Below are positions 7,932 through 15,901 of a stretch of 29,883 nucleotides of DNA, in pieces. Within the stretch, counting starts at the first letter, position 1; every line of letters begins with the position of its first letter. Source of the stretch: RXOA01 sp964547105 (GTDB lineage Bacteria; Bipolaricaulota; Bipolaricaulia; UBA7950; UBA9294); assembly GCA_964547105.1 (NCBI GenBank), contig CAZJLO010000024.1:1-29883 (forward strand), given 5' to 3'. The position numbers and the translations under genes are program-made. The notes beneath the pieces were generated by a model. That model had not been told where the DNA came from and ran no database searches. It saw only the letters and a list, made by a program, of their open reading frames with translations.

Positions 7932-9137
7932 ATGGCGAAGAGCCGGTGCGTTGTGCTGGGAGTCACGGGCTCGATCGCGGCGTACAAGGCCGTGGATCTC
8001 GCGAGCAAGCTCACGCAGGCAGGTGTTGCCGTTCGAGTAGTGATGACGGAGTCGGCGGCCAAGCTGGTGGGGCCGGCGTCGTTTCGCGCCATCGCCGGAC
8101 TGCCGGTGTCGACCGACCTGTTCGAACTGACGAATCCGTTCGCCATCGAACACATATCGCTCGCCGACATCGCCGACGCGTTCGTCATCGCCCCGGCCAC
8201 GGCGAATGTGATCGCCAAGCTCGCCGCCGGAATCGCCGACGATCTGCTGACATGCACCGCCTTGGCCACACGCGCCCCCCTGCTGATCGCCCCGGCAATG
8301 CACACCGCGATGTGGCAGAACCCGGCCACCCAAGACAACGTCCACAAGCTCAAGTCCCGCGGTGCCCGTTTCATCGGTCCGGCCGAAGGTCGCCTCGCGT
8401 CCGGCGGACATGGTGCCGGACGATTCGCGCCGGTGTCTGAGATCCTCGGCGAGACGCTTCGCACCATCGGACGAAGCGGTGATTTTGCCGGGCGAACGGT
8501 CGTCGTTACCGCAGGCGGAACCAGGGAAGCTCTGGACGATGTTCGGTTCATCGGCAATCGCTCATCGGGACGGATGGGGGTAGCGATCGCCGAGGCGGCC
8601 CGCGACCGCGGCGCGGAAGTGGTTCTGATCGCCGCAGCGATGGAGGTCGAACCGCCGGCCGCCGTCGATGTACATCGGGTAGCCACGGCGGCCGAAATGC
8701 TCGCCGCCGTAGATCACGCGCTACGGGACGCTGACATCCTCATCATGAGCGCCGCTGTCGGCGATTACCGTCCCAAACAGCCCATCTCGGGGAAGAAGAA
8801 GAAGGTTGACGACTTGTGGACCGTGGAACTTGGCCGAACGGCGGACATTCTGAGCTCGGTCGCCGGCCCGCCGCTCCGCATTGGGTTTGCCGCCGAATCC
8901 GACAACCTCGTCGACAACGCCCGGCGCAAGCTTGAGGAGAAGGATCTCGACTTCGTCGTTGCCAACGACATTTCCGTCCCCGACAACGCGTTCGGCAGCG
9001 AAACCAACCAGGTGACGGTTCTCGACCGCGACGGCGGCATCGACTCTTGGCCGATGCTCTCCAAGCGCCAAGTCGCTGATCGGCTCCTGGATGTAATCTG
9101 CAAGCGACTTGATCCCCACCCTCAGGAGGAGTCTTGA
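7932..9137 (+). CDS. coaBC: Bifunctional phosphopantothenoylcysteine decarboxylase / phosphopantothenate-cysteine ligase
   Basis: This 401-residue protein carries out the second and third steps from pantothenate to CoA. The N-terminal FMN-dependent CoaC half (about 1-185) has VLGVTGSIAAYKAVDLASKL, the catalytic His in IEHISLADIADAF (His about 74), APATANVIAKLA and the substrate motif PAMHTAMW at about 121-128. His replaces the Asn of E. coli, a variant also found in actinobacterial CoaBC. The C-terminal CoaB half has VVVTAGGTREALDDVRFIGN with the NRSSGRMG nucleotide loop (about 206-214), then MSAAVGDYRP and a lysine-rich GKKKK. The ATG at 7932 has AGGAGG at 7919-7924; upstream in-frame starts lack it. 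The TGA overlaps the TTG start of the next gene. It heads the CoA cluster. Confidence 0.95.
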   Translation: MAKSRCVVLGVTGSIAAYKAVDLASKLTQAGVAVRVVMTESAAKLVGPASFRAIAGLPVSTDLFELTNPFAIEHISLADIADAFVIAPATANVIAKLAAGIADDLLTCTALATRAPLLIAPAMHTAMWQNPATQDNVHKLKSRGARFIGPAEGRLASGGHGAGRFAPVSEILGETLRTIGRSGDFAGRTVVVTAGGTREALDDVRFIGNRSSGRMGVAIAEAARDRGAEVVLIAAAMEVEPPAAVDVHRVATAAEMLAAVDHALRDADILIMSAAVGDYRPKQPISGKKKKVDDLWTVELGRTADILSSVAGPPLRIGFAAESDNLVDNARRKLEEKDLDFVVANDISVPDNAFGSETNQVTVLDRDGGIDSWPMLSKRQVADRLLDVICKRLDPHPQEES

Positions 9138-10033
9138 CCGCCCCACAGCCCGTACGGATCGGCATCATCGGCGCTGGACGCGCCGGCTCGGTACTCGGCC
9201 GATCGCTGCACGACGCCGGGTACTCCGTCGTTGCCGTCGCCAGCCGTAGCGCCAGTTCTGCCAGGCTGCTGGCAGAATCGATTCCCGGAGCCGACGAGAA
9301 GCCCAACCCACAAGCGGTCGCCAACGTTGCCGATCTCGTTTTGCTGTCGGTGCCGGACGATGCCATCGTCGATGTGTGCAAGTCGGTCCGCTGGCGGGAA
9401 GATCAAACCGCGATTCATTGCAGCGGAGCGGGATCGCTCGACCTGCTGTCCCACGCGTCACAGTGCGGCGCCGAGGCAGGAACGTTCCACCCGCTCCAGA
9501 CGTTCGCCGAAGTCCAACCGGGGATCGCCAACCTTCCCGGCTCCACCTTCGCGATCGAAGCGAGTTCGGACCGGTTGCGAGGGACGCTCGCGCAGATGGC
9601 CCGCGATCTCGGCGGGCGTCCGTTGGTTCTCGCTCCCGGCGACAAGATCCTCTATCACGCCAGCGCCGTGATGCTCTCCAACTACTTCGTCGCGCTCGCT
9701 GACGCCGCTTCGTCGCTGTGGTCGCAGTTCGGATCGGATCAGGCCGAATCCCTGCCGGCGCTTCTCCCGCTTGCCCGCGGTACGGTGGCTAATTTGGCGT
9801 CGGCCGGGCTGCCCGGGGCGCTGACCGGACCGATCGCCCGTGGTGACATCGGAACGGTTCTCGATCATCTCGCAGTGCTCCAAGCCACGCCGGAAATTCT
9901 TGATCTATACGTGGTTCTGGGGCTCCGCGCCGTGTCGATTGCATCGGCCCAGGGGGGAATCGACAATGCCACGGCCGAGCGACTCGTGGAGGTGCTTCGC
10001 GCCGCCACAAGATCGAATGAGCGAAGCCAGTAA
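9134..10033 (+). CDS. Rossmann-like / DUF2520 oxidoreductase, candidate ketopantoate reductase
   Basis: This 299-residue protein has an N-terminal NAD(P)-binding fold, with RIGIIGAGRAGSVLGRSL at about 7-24 showing GxGxxG, and VLLSVPDDAIVDV closing the fold. It then has the conserved CSGAGSLDLL and AGTFHPLQTFAE segments, and a C-terminal all-helical DUF2520 domain with DKILYHASAVMLSNYFVALAD. The overall plan is that of the 6-phosphogluconate dehydrogenase/ketopantoate reductase superfamily. The start is TTG 9134, in TTGA overlap with coaBC and with AGGAGGAG just upstream; panB follows 26 bp later. Placement between coaBC and panB and the absence of panE from the cluster suggest it reduces ketopantoate to pantoate. 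That substrate is inferred. Another small keto-acid substrate remains possible. Confidence 0.85.
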   Translation: MTAPQPVRIGIIGAGRAGSVLGRSLHDAGYSVVAVASRSASSARLLAESIPGADEKPNPQAVANVADLVLLSVPDDAIVDVCKSVRWREDQTAIHCSGAGSLDLLSHASQCGAEAGTFHPLQTFAEVQPGIANLPGSTFAIEASSDRLRGTLAQMARDLGGRPLVLAPGDKILYHASAVMLSNYFVALADAASSLWSQFGSDQAESLPALLPLARGTVANLASAGLPGALTGPIARGDIGTVLDHLAVLQATPEILDLYVVLGLRAVSIASAQGGIDNATAERLVEVLRAATRSNERSQ

Positions 10034-10059
10034 AGACAACCCCGATGAGGAGGGGGAAG

Positions 10060-10914
10060 ATGCGTGCCACTGTCTCGACGATTCAGAAGATGAAGGATCA
10101 AGGGAAGAAAATTCCCGCCCTGACCGCCTACGATTTTCTCACGGCGCGCCTTGTCGACGCATCCGGCGTGCCGCTTGTCCTTGTCGGCGACAGCTTGGGG
10201 ATGGTATTCCTCGGCTACGAAACGACGATTCCGGTTCGTCTCAGCGACGTTCTGCATCACACCAAGGCGGTCGCACGCGGGTGCGATCATGCACTTGTGG
10301 TCGCGGACATGCCGTTCATGACCTATCACATCTCCGAAGGGCAGGCGCTGGAAAACGCCGCTCTTCTAATCCAGGAAGGCGGCGCCCATGCCGTGAAGCT
10401 GGAAGGTGGACGCATCATGGCCGCAACCGTAGGCCGACTCGTGCAATGCGGGATCCCGGTCATGGGGCACATCGGCCTCACCCCACAGTCGGTGCATCAG
10501 CTCGGTGGATTCAAGGTGCAAGGAAAATCGACCGAGCAAGCGCGTCGTCTGCTGGACGACGCCCGGGCGCTGGAGGACGCAGGAGCGTTCTCGATCGTCC
10601 TCGAATGCGTCCCGGCGGAATTGTCGCGAGTCATCACCGATCGATTGCACATCCCGACGATCGGAATCGGTGCAGGACCTGATTGTGACGGGGAAATCCA
10701 GGTCATCTCCGACCTCCTCGGCTTGGTGACCGACTTCGTCCCGAAGCATGCCAAGCGCTACGCCAACCTCGCCGACGAGATCCGCTCCGCCCTCGACCGG
10801 TACGTCTCCGATGTGGCATCTCACGCGTTCCCGACCGAGAAGCAAAGCTTCTCGATCGATCCTTCGGTGCTCCAACAAGTCATCGACGAGGATATCGATC
10901 CGGAAGGCCGATGA
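10060..10914 (+). CDS. panB: 3-methyl-2-oxobutanoate hydroxymethyltransferase (ketopantoate hydroxymethyltransferase)
   Basis: This 284-residue TIM-barrel enzyme makes ketopantoate from 2-ketoisovalerate and methylene-tetrahydrofolate, the first committed step to pantothenate. Motifs are clear: IPALTAYDF (about 18-26), VLVGDSLGM with the metal-binding Asp at about 44, VADMPFMTYHIS, AVKLEGG with Glu about 115, and PVMGHIGLTPQSVHQLGGFKVQG. Length is typical. I choose ATG 10060 because GAGGAGGGGG sits just before it; the earlier in-frame ATG at 10045 lies upstream of this site. Its TGA overlaps the panC ATG (ATGA), so the two are translationally coupled. Confidence 0.96.
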   Translation: MRATVSTIQKMKDQGKKIPALTAYDFLTARLVDASGVPLVLVGDSLGMVFLGYETTIPVRLSDVLHHTKAVARGCDHALVVADMPFMTYHISEGQALENAALLIQEGGAHAVKLEGGRIMAATVGRLVQCGIPVMGHIGLTPQSVHQLGGFKVQGKSTEQARRLLDDARALEDAGAFSIVLECVPAELSRVITDRLHIPTIGIGAGPDCDGEIQVISDLLGLVTDFVPKHAKRYANLADEIRSALDRYVSDVASHAFPTEKQSFSIDPSVLQQVIDEDIDPEGR

Positions 10915-11765
10915 AGATCAAGATCGCGCGCTCTATCGAAGAAGCAAGGCGACTGCGAGCCGGCTTGCCGGAGCAGGTGGGATTGGTCCCCACGATGGGG
11001 TTTCTTCACGAGGGACATCTCTCGCTCATCCGCCGCGCTTCCGCCGACAATCCGTCGGTCGTCGTCAGCGTGTTCGTGAATCCAACCCAGTTCGGTCCGG
11101 CCGAGGACTACGGGACCTATCCCCGTGATCTGGAAAGGGATCTGTCACTCCTTGAGACCGCGGGAGCCGATCTCGCGTTCGTCCCCGAAGCGGATTCGCT
11201 CTACCCGCCAGGCTACGATTCGTGGGTGGACATCGGCGAGCTCGGAACGCGGTTGGAGGGAGCATCCCGCCCCGGGCACTTCCGCGGCGTGGCGACGGTG
11301 GTGACGAAGCTGTTCCACATCATCCGCCCGCACCGCGCCTACTTCGGCGAGAAGGACGCTCAACAGCTGGCGGTCATCCGCAAGCTGGCCCGGGACCTTG
11401 ACTTCGGAATCGAGATCGTCGGCTGCCCGATCGTCCGTCATCCGGACGGGATCGCGATGAGCAGCCGTAACACGTATCTGTCGTCCCAGCAACGGAAATC
11501 GGCGACCGTGCTGTCGCGATCGCTGATCCTTGCCTCCGAGTTGTGGCGCAAGGGCGAACGCGACTCAGCGGCGATCCGCGATGCCATGGAGCGGCTTATT
11601 CAAGCCGAAGCCGGGACGGCATTGGACTACATCAGCATCGCCGATCAAGATACGCTTGTAGAGATTCCCCGGCTGGACCGCCCGGCTCTGGTCTCGCTTG
11701 CCGTTCGCGTCGGACAAACGAGACTGATCGACAACGCAAGGATCCCGCCCGGCTTTCCCGGCTGA
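10911..11765 (+). CDS. panC: Pantothenate synthetase
   Basis: This 284-residue enzyme joins pantoate and beta-alanine with ATP, through a pantoyl-adenylate, to give pantothenate. It shows the cytidylyltransferase signatures: VPTMGFLHEGHLSLI (HxGH-like HEGH at 33-36), SVFVNPTQFGPAEDYGTYPRD, PGHFRGVATVV, YFGEKDAQQ and the KMSKS-equivalent GIAMSSRN near residue 185. It starts in ATGA overlap with panB. Its stop codon lies in the loop of a hairpin (11754-11774) just before the ribosome binding site of coaX. No panD is visible, so beta-alanine must come from elsewhere in the genome. Confidence 0.96.
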   Translation: MKIKIARSIEEARRLRAGLPEQVGLVPTMGFLHEGHLSLIRRASADNPSVVVSVFVNPTQFGPAEDYGTYPRDLERDLSLLETAGADLAFVPEADSLYPPGYDSWVDIGELGTRLEGASRPGHFRGVATVVTKLFHIIRPHRAYFGEKDAQQLAVIRKLARDLDFGIEIVGCPIVRHPDGIAMSSRNTYLSSQQRKSATVLSRSLILASELWRKGERDSAAIRDAMERLIQAEAGTALDYISIADQDTLVEIPRLDRPALVSLAVRVGQTRLIDNARIPPGFPG

Positions 11766-11774
11766 ACCGGGAAA
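11754..11774 (+). promoter_or_regulatory. Hairpin enclosing the panC stop codon, before coaX
   Basis: TTTCCCGG and CCGGGAAA form a perfect 8-bp stem with a 5-nt loop that contains the panC stop. The coaX ribosome binding site GGAGGA follows immediately (from 11776). Ribosomes finishing panC would open the stem, so it may tune coaX translation or mRNA decay. No T-tract follows, so it is not a classical terminator. Confidence 0.5.
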
Positions 11775-11784
11775 CGGAGGAAGC

Positions 11785-12564
11785 ATGCTTCTGACTCTGG
11801 ACATCGGCAATACCAACATCGTCGTCGGGCTGTTCGACGGCTCCCGGCTCGCCGCCCATTGGCGCCTGACAACCGATCGCAACCGTACCAGCGACGAGTT
11901 GCGCCTCGACATTCGCAATCTTCTCGGCGAGGCAAATGTCAACGGCTCCCGGATTCGCGGCATCGCGATCGCATCGGTGGTTCCGTCATTGAATGAGCCG
12001 CTTCTCGATGGCCTCGGCGCGTTCTCCGATGCCCCGATTCGGTTCCTGTCGGCGGCCAGTTCCCCGATTCCGCTCCGTGTCGACAATCCTCGATCGGTCG
12101 GCGCGGATCGCATCGCCAACTGCATCGCTGCTCATCATCTTGTGTCCGCCCCCGCTCTCGTCATCGACTTCGGCACGGCGGTCACCTTCGATCTGGTCTC
12201 GAAGGAAGGCGCGTTTCTCGGCGGTGCGATCGCCCCCGAGATGCTGCTCGCGGCAAGAGCGCTCACCAACCGCGCCGCTCAACTACATGCAGTGATTCTC
12301 GATGTTCCGTGCTCGGTCATCGGCAAGACGACCGAGGCGAACCTTCAAGCGGGTGTTGTCCTCGGTTTTCTCGACCTCGTCGACGGATTGATCAAACGCT
12401 TCCGGCGCGAAGCGGATGACGAACTGGTCGTCATCGCCACCGGAGGCCGCGGCAAGCTGTTCGCCGAGCGTCTCGAAGAGATCGAAACCTACGCTCCGTT
12501 CCTCACCGTGGACGGGCTCCGCCTCTGGTGGGAGGCCGGTCCTACGGCGCACGCCTCTTCCTGA
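11785..12564 (+). CDS. coaX: Type III pantothenate kinase
   Basis: This 259-residue ASKHA-fold kinase phosphorylates pantothenate, the first step from pantothenate to CoA. It carries the phosphate motif LTLDIGNTNIVVGLF (Asp6), NRTSDELR, the motif SVGADRIANCIAAH at about residue 105 and VIDFGTAVTFDLV at about 127, with IATGGRGKLFAE near the C-terminus. Type III kinases need a monovalent cation and escape CoA feedback inhibition. The start has CGGAGGAAGC upstream. It closes the operon; the convergent MATE gene ends 36 bp downstream, with no clear terminator between them. Confidence 0.95.
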   Translation: MLLTLDIGNTNIVVGLFDGSRLAAHWRLTTDRNRTSDELRLDIRNLLGEANVNGSRIRGIAIASVVPSLNEPLLDGLGAFSDAPIRFLSAASSPIPLRVDNPRSVGADRIANCIAAHHLVSAPALVIDFGTAVTFDLVSKEGAFLGGAIAPEMLLAARALTNRAAQLHAVILDVPCSVIGKTTEANLQAGVVLGFLDLVDGLIKRFRREADDELVVIATGGRGKLFAERLEEIETYAPFLTVDGLRLWWEAGPTAHASS

Positions 12565-12600
12565 TCCACCGACGCGCGCCACGGCCGCAGCCCCGCTTTC

Positions 12601-14041
12601 CTACTCCAACGCGGCGGACTCATCCGGCTGGACGATCGCCGCGCTTGGGTCTGGATCATGATCGATCACCGATCGCTGCCATCGATGACTGGCAAGAAAC
12701 CCGACAGCGGCCAACCCCGAGATCACATTGCTCGCCGACATCCCCCACCAGATGCCATCAGCCTGCAATCCAACGATGAACGCAAGTGCGTAGGAGAGAG
12801 GAATCCGCAGCACCCAAACGCGCAGGATTCCAAGGATCATCGTCGGGATGTTGTGGCCGGAGCCGCGATACACGGCTTGGGCGGCGAAGAAAGCACCCAG
12901 AAACGGCATTCCGACGGCAAACAGCTCTATGAATCGTTTCCCCTCGTGAATCACATCTTCCCGCCCAGGGATGAACATCGTGACAAGCGGGGTTCGAAGA
13001 AGCCACAGCACGGCCGCTTCGACCACAAGAATCACGAGGAGCGCGCCAAGCCCTTTGCGAACCAGTTCGCGCGCCCGGTCCATTCGGCCGGCACCAAGTG
13101 CCTGCCCGATCATCGTCGTCAACCCCACGGACAGCCCGTCGGTGACGATGAACAGGATCCCAAAGATACGGTCGGCGATCCCGTACCCCGCAAGGGCTGC
13201 TTCGGCATTTCCCAGCCGCCCGATCACCCACATCAGTACCACAAACCCCAACGCAACGGTGGACTGGCCGATGGCCGCGGGAACGCCGATCTTCANNNNN
13301 NNNNNTCGGTACCAGTGCATGACGCTCGAGGTGAAGAGCTCGCCTGCCACGGGCGAACATCGCAAGAAAGATCAGACTGGCCACTCCCTGCGCGGCCACG
13401 GTTGCGTAGGCGGCGCCAAGGATCCCCATCTGCGGGAACGGCCCCCAGCCAAGGACAAGCAACGGATCGAGCACCACATTGAGAAGGATTCCCACCCCGT
13501 TGACAAGAAGCGGAGTCAGGGTGTCGCCGGTGGCAGCGAACGCGAACGAAAAGAGCCCCGGAACGAGCATTGTGCACAGCCCGAGGAAGATCACCTTCAG
13601 ATACGTCGCCGCATGGAACGCCACAGCGGCGTCGCCCACCAACACGGATACGATCGACGGCGTGGCGAAGTACCCGGCGATCCCAAGAAGGATGCTCGCT
13701 CCGAAGGCAATCGTGACCAGCTGGTTGAGCGCCACGTTCGCTTCCTTGTGGCGGCCGGCTCCGATGTACTGTGCCACCAAAGCACTGACAGCGGCGCCGC
13801 CAAAACCGGCAACGAACGAGATAAGCAGCCATACAAACGGCCACGAGATCTGGATGCCGGCCATGACAGCTCCTGCCTGCTCACTGGGCAGCCGGCCAAT
13901 CCAGAACGCATCGGCCAGGTTGTAGAGTGTGAACAGAAGCGATGAGATCACGGACGGCCCGCCGATCTTCGCCATCGTCGACAGGGCGTGACCGTTCAGG
14001 ATCTCATCGGTACTCGGAGGTTTCAAACGCCATCGTCTCAT
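12601..14041 (-). CDS. MATE family multidrug/cation exporter, interrupted by an assembly gap
   Basis: The N-terminal part (14041 to about 13306) reads MSTMAKIGGPSVISSLLFTL-like sequence with YNLADAFWIGRL, FGGAAVSALVAQYIGAGR and GDTLTPLLVNGVGILLNVVLDPLL, the first half of a 12-helix MATE transporter. The C-terminal part (13295-12601) continues KIGVPAAIGQSTVALGFVVL, GYGIADRIFGILF, TTMIGQALGAGRMDRARE and PLSYALAF, the second half. The halves lie in different frames on either side of 10 N at 13296-13305. The gap length is nominal, so the break is most likely an assembly artefact, and the missing piece is part of the cytoplasmic loop between the two halves. Such proteins export drugs or organic cations in exchange for Na+ or H+. 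Start at ATG 14041 has only a weak site. Confidence 0.88.
13296..13305. other. Assembly gap (10 N)
   Basis: Ten consecutive N lie inside the MATE gene. The coding frames on the two sides do not match through a 10-nt gap, so its real length differs from 10. Comparison with the family suggests that several residues of the central loop are missing. Confidence 0.99.
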
Positions 14042-14302
14042 GTTCTATCCCATCCCATCTTTGGTCTTTGGTCGGATCCATCAGGCACCGAACACGTCGG
14101 TCCGGTGTTCCTTGCGCTTCCTCCATCACCGCCCACCGCAGCCTGAGGCGGCTCGATGATGACTCGAATGACTCACTTCGTTGGTCACATCAGGGAGGGA
14201 GCAGGTTCATCTGATACGCCCCATCTGCTGCACTTGCCGAACAATCCAGTGGGGAACTGTGTCCCGGACGCTTGGGATCCATCATGCCCGGCTCGCCGAT
14301 CA
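14042..14302. other. Non-coding stretch between the MATE gene and the tandem repeat
   Basis: No convincing gene is seen; short open frames have no ribosome site or family likeness. It contains a short direct duplication TTTGGTCTTTGGTC just upstream of the MATE start and a small GAACAC / GTGTTC inverted repeat near 14088-14110. The remainder up to 14496 holds the tandem repeat and non-coding sequence. Confidence 0.5.
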
Positions 14303-14422
14303 CGCTCAAGCGCGGCGTCTCGTCCCAGCTCGCAAACGCCGCTCAAGCGCGGCGTCTCGTCCCAACTCACACGCCGCTCAAGCGCGGCGTCTCGTCCCAA
14401 CTCGCAAACGCCGCTCAAGCGG
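14303..14422. repeat. Palindromic 35-37 bp tandem repeat, three copies plus a partial
   Basis: Copies run 14303-14339 (37 bp), 14340-14374 (35 bp, two bases shorter) and 14375-14411 (37 bp), with an 11-bp partial at 14412-14422. All share CTCAAGCGCGGCGTCTCGTC and CCCA(A/G)CTC. At each junction ACGCCGC and GCGGCGT form a 7-bp hairpin around TCAAGC (14336-14355 and 14371-14390). The unit is REP-like. Open frames crossing it are repeat artefacts. After it, 14423-14490 shows nothing I can name. Confidence 0.85.
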
Positions 14423-14490
14423 CATCCCGGGCCCGGTGCTTTCGCGAACGTGAAGTCTCACCTTGGCTGCCTCGTTGCGCAGGATGCCCC

Positions 14491-14508
14491 TTCTCGCTAA
14501 GGCGAGAA
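14491..14508 (-). terminator. Hairpin at the stop codon of the unknown secreted protein gene
   Basis: TTCTCGC and GCGAGAA form a 7-bp stem with a 4-nt loop. It overlaps the stop of the minus-strand gene at 14497-14499. No T-tract follows on the minus strand, so termination is uncertain. Confidence 0.35.
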
Positions 14509-15231
14509 CAGTGCTTCATGCAGAGAAGTCCCGCCCTCACTCGGGCAGAACTGATCAGCCGTCGGAATCGCCAGAGGAGCGCCTTCGTCAGGCAGTCCGA
14601 CCATCACGACCAGTCGAACCAAGTTCCAGAGGCACAAATCGACGATCGCATCCTCTACATTCAGGTACGGCTCCTCGAGCGCAGGTTCGCATCGGATCGA
14701 GAACAACCCCTCGTCGGACTCGCGAAGCAACGCAACCCTGCTTGGAATCAACACGTACCACGGCTCGTCCTCAACAACAAGAGGCCTTTCGAGATCCGAT
14801 TCCCGCACGAGGATCACCATCGGTGTTCGAGGCTCGAACCATCTGTTCTCCAACAAGAACTTACAGTCGCTGATCCACGCGATTGCAAGATACTCTCCAA
14901 AGGGTACATCGATGCCGGCAATGCGTTGATCGCAGCGTAGCACGATTCGCGCAATCGGCCATCCGCTCTCGATCGCCGCCAGACCTTGTGCATGCGAGAA
15001 CTCCTGCAGGCAGGCCGAGATCTCCAGACCGGGCCGCGGCACGAAGGCCCCCTGGTCAAACCCAAATCCGCCGAACACAAACCCCAACTGTACCCGTTCG
15101 GCGACTTGCTTGATCTTCAGGTCAAATGCATCGCCGATCGCCCACTCCACAGGGCTTGCCGTTGTCAAGACCGCGCACAGCATTGCTCCGAGCACCCACG
15201 CCAGCGGAAGAAGAGAAGTCGCTCGCTTCAT
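14497..15231 (-). CDS. Secreted protein of unknown function
   Basis: This 244-residue protein begins MKRATSLLPLAWVLGAMLCA and has a Sec signal peptide with a likely cut near residue 25 (TTASP). I prefer ATG 15231 because AGGAGGT lies four to five bases before it; GTG 15237 overlaps that site. Visible features are LGFVFGGFGFDQGAFVPRPGLE, which resembles a porin-like or beta-barrel turn-rich segment, then FGEYLAIAWISDCKFLLENRWFEP, and four cysteines in the mature part, which could form disulfides. I see no catalytic motif and do not recognise a family. It has a plausible promoter at 15256-15285 and looks like a single-gene unit. Confidence 0.7.
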   Translation of the reverse strand: MKRATSLLPLAWVLGAMLCAVLTTASPVEWAIGDAFDLKIKQVAERVQLGFVFGGFGFDQGAFVPRPGLEISACLQEFSHAQGLAAIESGWPIARIVLRCDQRIAGIDVPFGEYLAIAWISDCKFLLENRWFEPRTPMVILVRESDLERPLVVEDEPWYVLIPSRVALLRESDEGLFSIRCEPALEEPYLNVEDAIVDLCLWNLVRLVVMVGLPDEGAPLAIPTADQFCPSEGGTSLHEALFSP

Positions 15232-15255
15232 TCCCACCTCCTCTCCTGATGCTCC

Positions 15256-15285
15256 ATCCTAGAAGCTTTCCTTGGCGCGGGGCAA
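15256..15285 (-). promoter_or_regulatory. Possible promoter of the unknown secreted protein gene
   Basis: On the minus strand TTGCCC (15285-15280), an 18-bp spacer and TAGGAT (15261-15256) precede the gene starting at 15231. The predicted start near 15249 leaves a short leader that holds the ribosome binding site. The boxes are only moderate matches. Confidence 0.4.
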
Positions 15286-15404
15286 CCGCACTGCTTTGGG
15301 AGCGTCCTCCCGCGTCATCGCTGCCTGAGGAACACCGGTGGGAGAAGCGGGCCACGGAAGCGTGGGCATAGCGCCGGCATCACCGCGCAAGCAGGTTCTC
15401 TTGA

Positions 15405-15893
15405 TCAGCCGTAGATTGCAGCCATTGCCCGCGCAACGCAATCGGGAACAAATCGGCGGACATCCCCGCCGTAGCGAGCAATCTCCTTGGCGCTCGATGA
15501 CGAGAGGAAGACGTACTTTTTTGATGTCATGAAGAAGACACTCTCAACGCGAGGCTCCAGCAGCCGATTCGTCAACGCCAACTGGAACTCGTACTCGAAA
15601 TCCGAAGTGGCTCGCAGCCCCCGCACGATCGCTCCGGCGTTGCATGACCGAGCGAATCGCACAAGCAATCCGTCGAACCGCTGCACCTCGACGCCCTTCA
15701 ATCCGACCTCATCGATGGCCCGACGGCACAAAGAGACGCGCCTCTCAACCGGGAACATCGGCTGCTTTCCGGCGTTCTCAGCCACGGCCAAGATGACCCG
15801 CGGGAACACGGACGCCGCCCGAGTAAGGATATCCAGATGCCCGTTGGTAATCGGGTCGAACGTCCCAGGATAGACCGCTGTCGCTTCGTCCAT
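15405..15893 (-). CDS. coaD: Phosphopantetheine adenylyltransferase
   Basis: This 162-residue nucleotidyltransferase adenylates 4'-phosphopantetheine to dephospho-CoA, the penultimate CoA step. It has AVYPGTFDPITNGHLDIL with the (T/H)xGH-type NGH at about 17-19, FPVERRVSLCRRA, the RGLRATSDFEYEFQLALTNR segment and VFFMTSKKYVFLSSSSAKEIARYGG near the end. Length is standard. The ATG at 15893 has no ribosome binding site, and an in-frame TGA lies 18 bases upstream. A -10-like box ends eight bases before it, so the mRNA may be leaderless. It lies 2.8 kb from the coaBC-coaX operon on the opposite strand. Confidence 0.95.
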   Translation of the reverse strand: MDEATAVYPGTFDPITNGHLDILTRAASVFPRVILAVAENAGKQPMFPVERRVSLCRRAIDEVGLKGVEVQRFDGLLVRFARSCNAGAIVRGLRATSDFEYEFQLALTNRLLEPRVESVFFMTSKKYVFLSSSSAKEIARYGGDVRRFVPDCVARAMAAIYG

Positions 15894-15901
15894 GGCGAAA
15901 A

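Noticed and set aside
8281..8310. PAMH instead of PAMN in the CoaC substrate motif as a lost function
   Set aside because: His at this place is also found in other bacterial CoaBC proteins, such as actinobacterial ones, and all other motifs are intact.
12758..13305. Continuation of the MATE N-terminal frame past the gap, and plus-strand frames through it
   Set aside because: The protein past the gap in this frame is unlike MATE, Arg-rich and with no helices; the real C-terminal half lies in another frame.
14156..14500. Several open frames through the 35-37 bp repeat (RRSSAASRPNS-like repeated peptide)
   Set aside because: The apparent protein repeat is the DNA repeat read in three frames; there is no ribosome site or family likeness.
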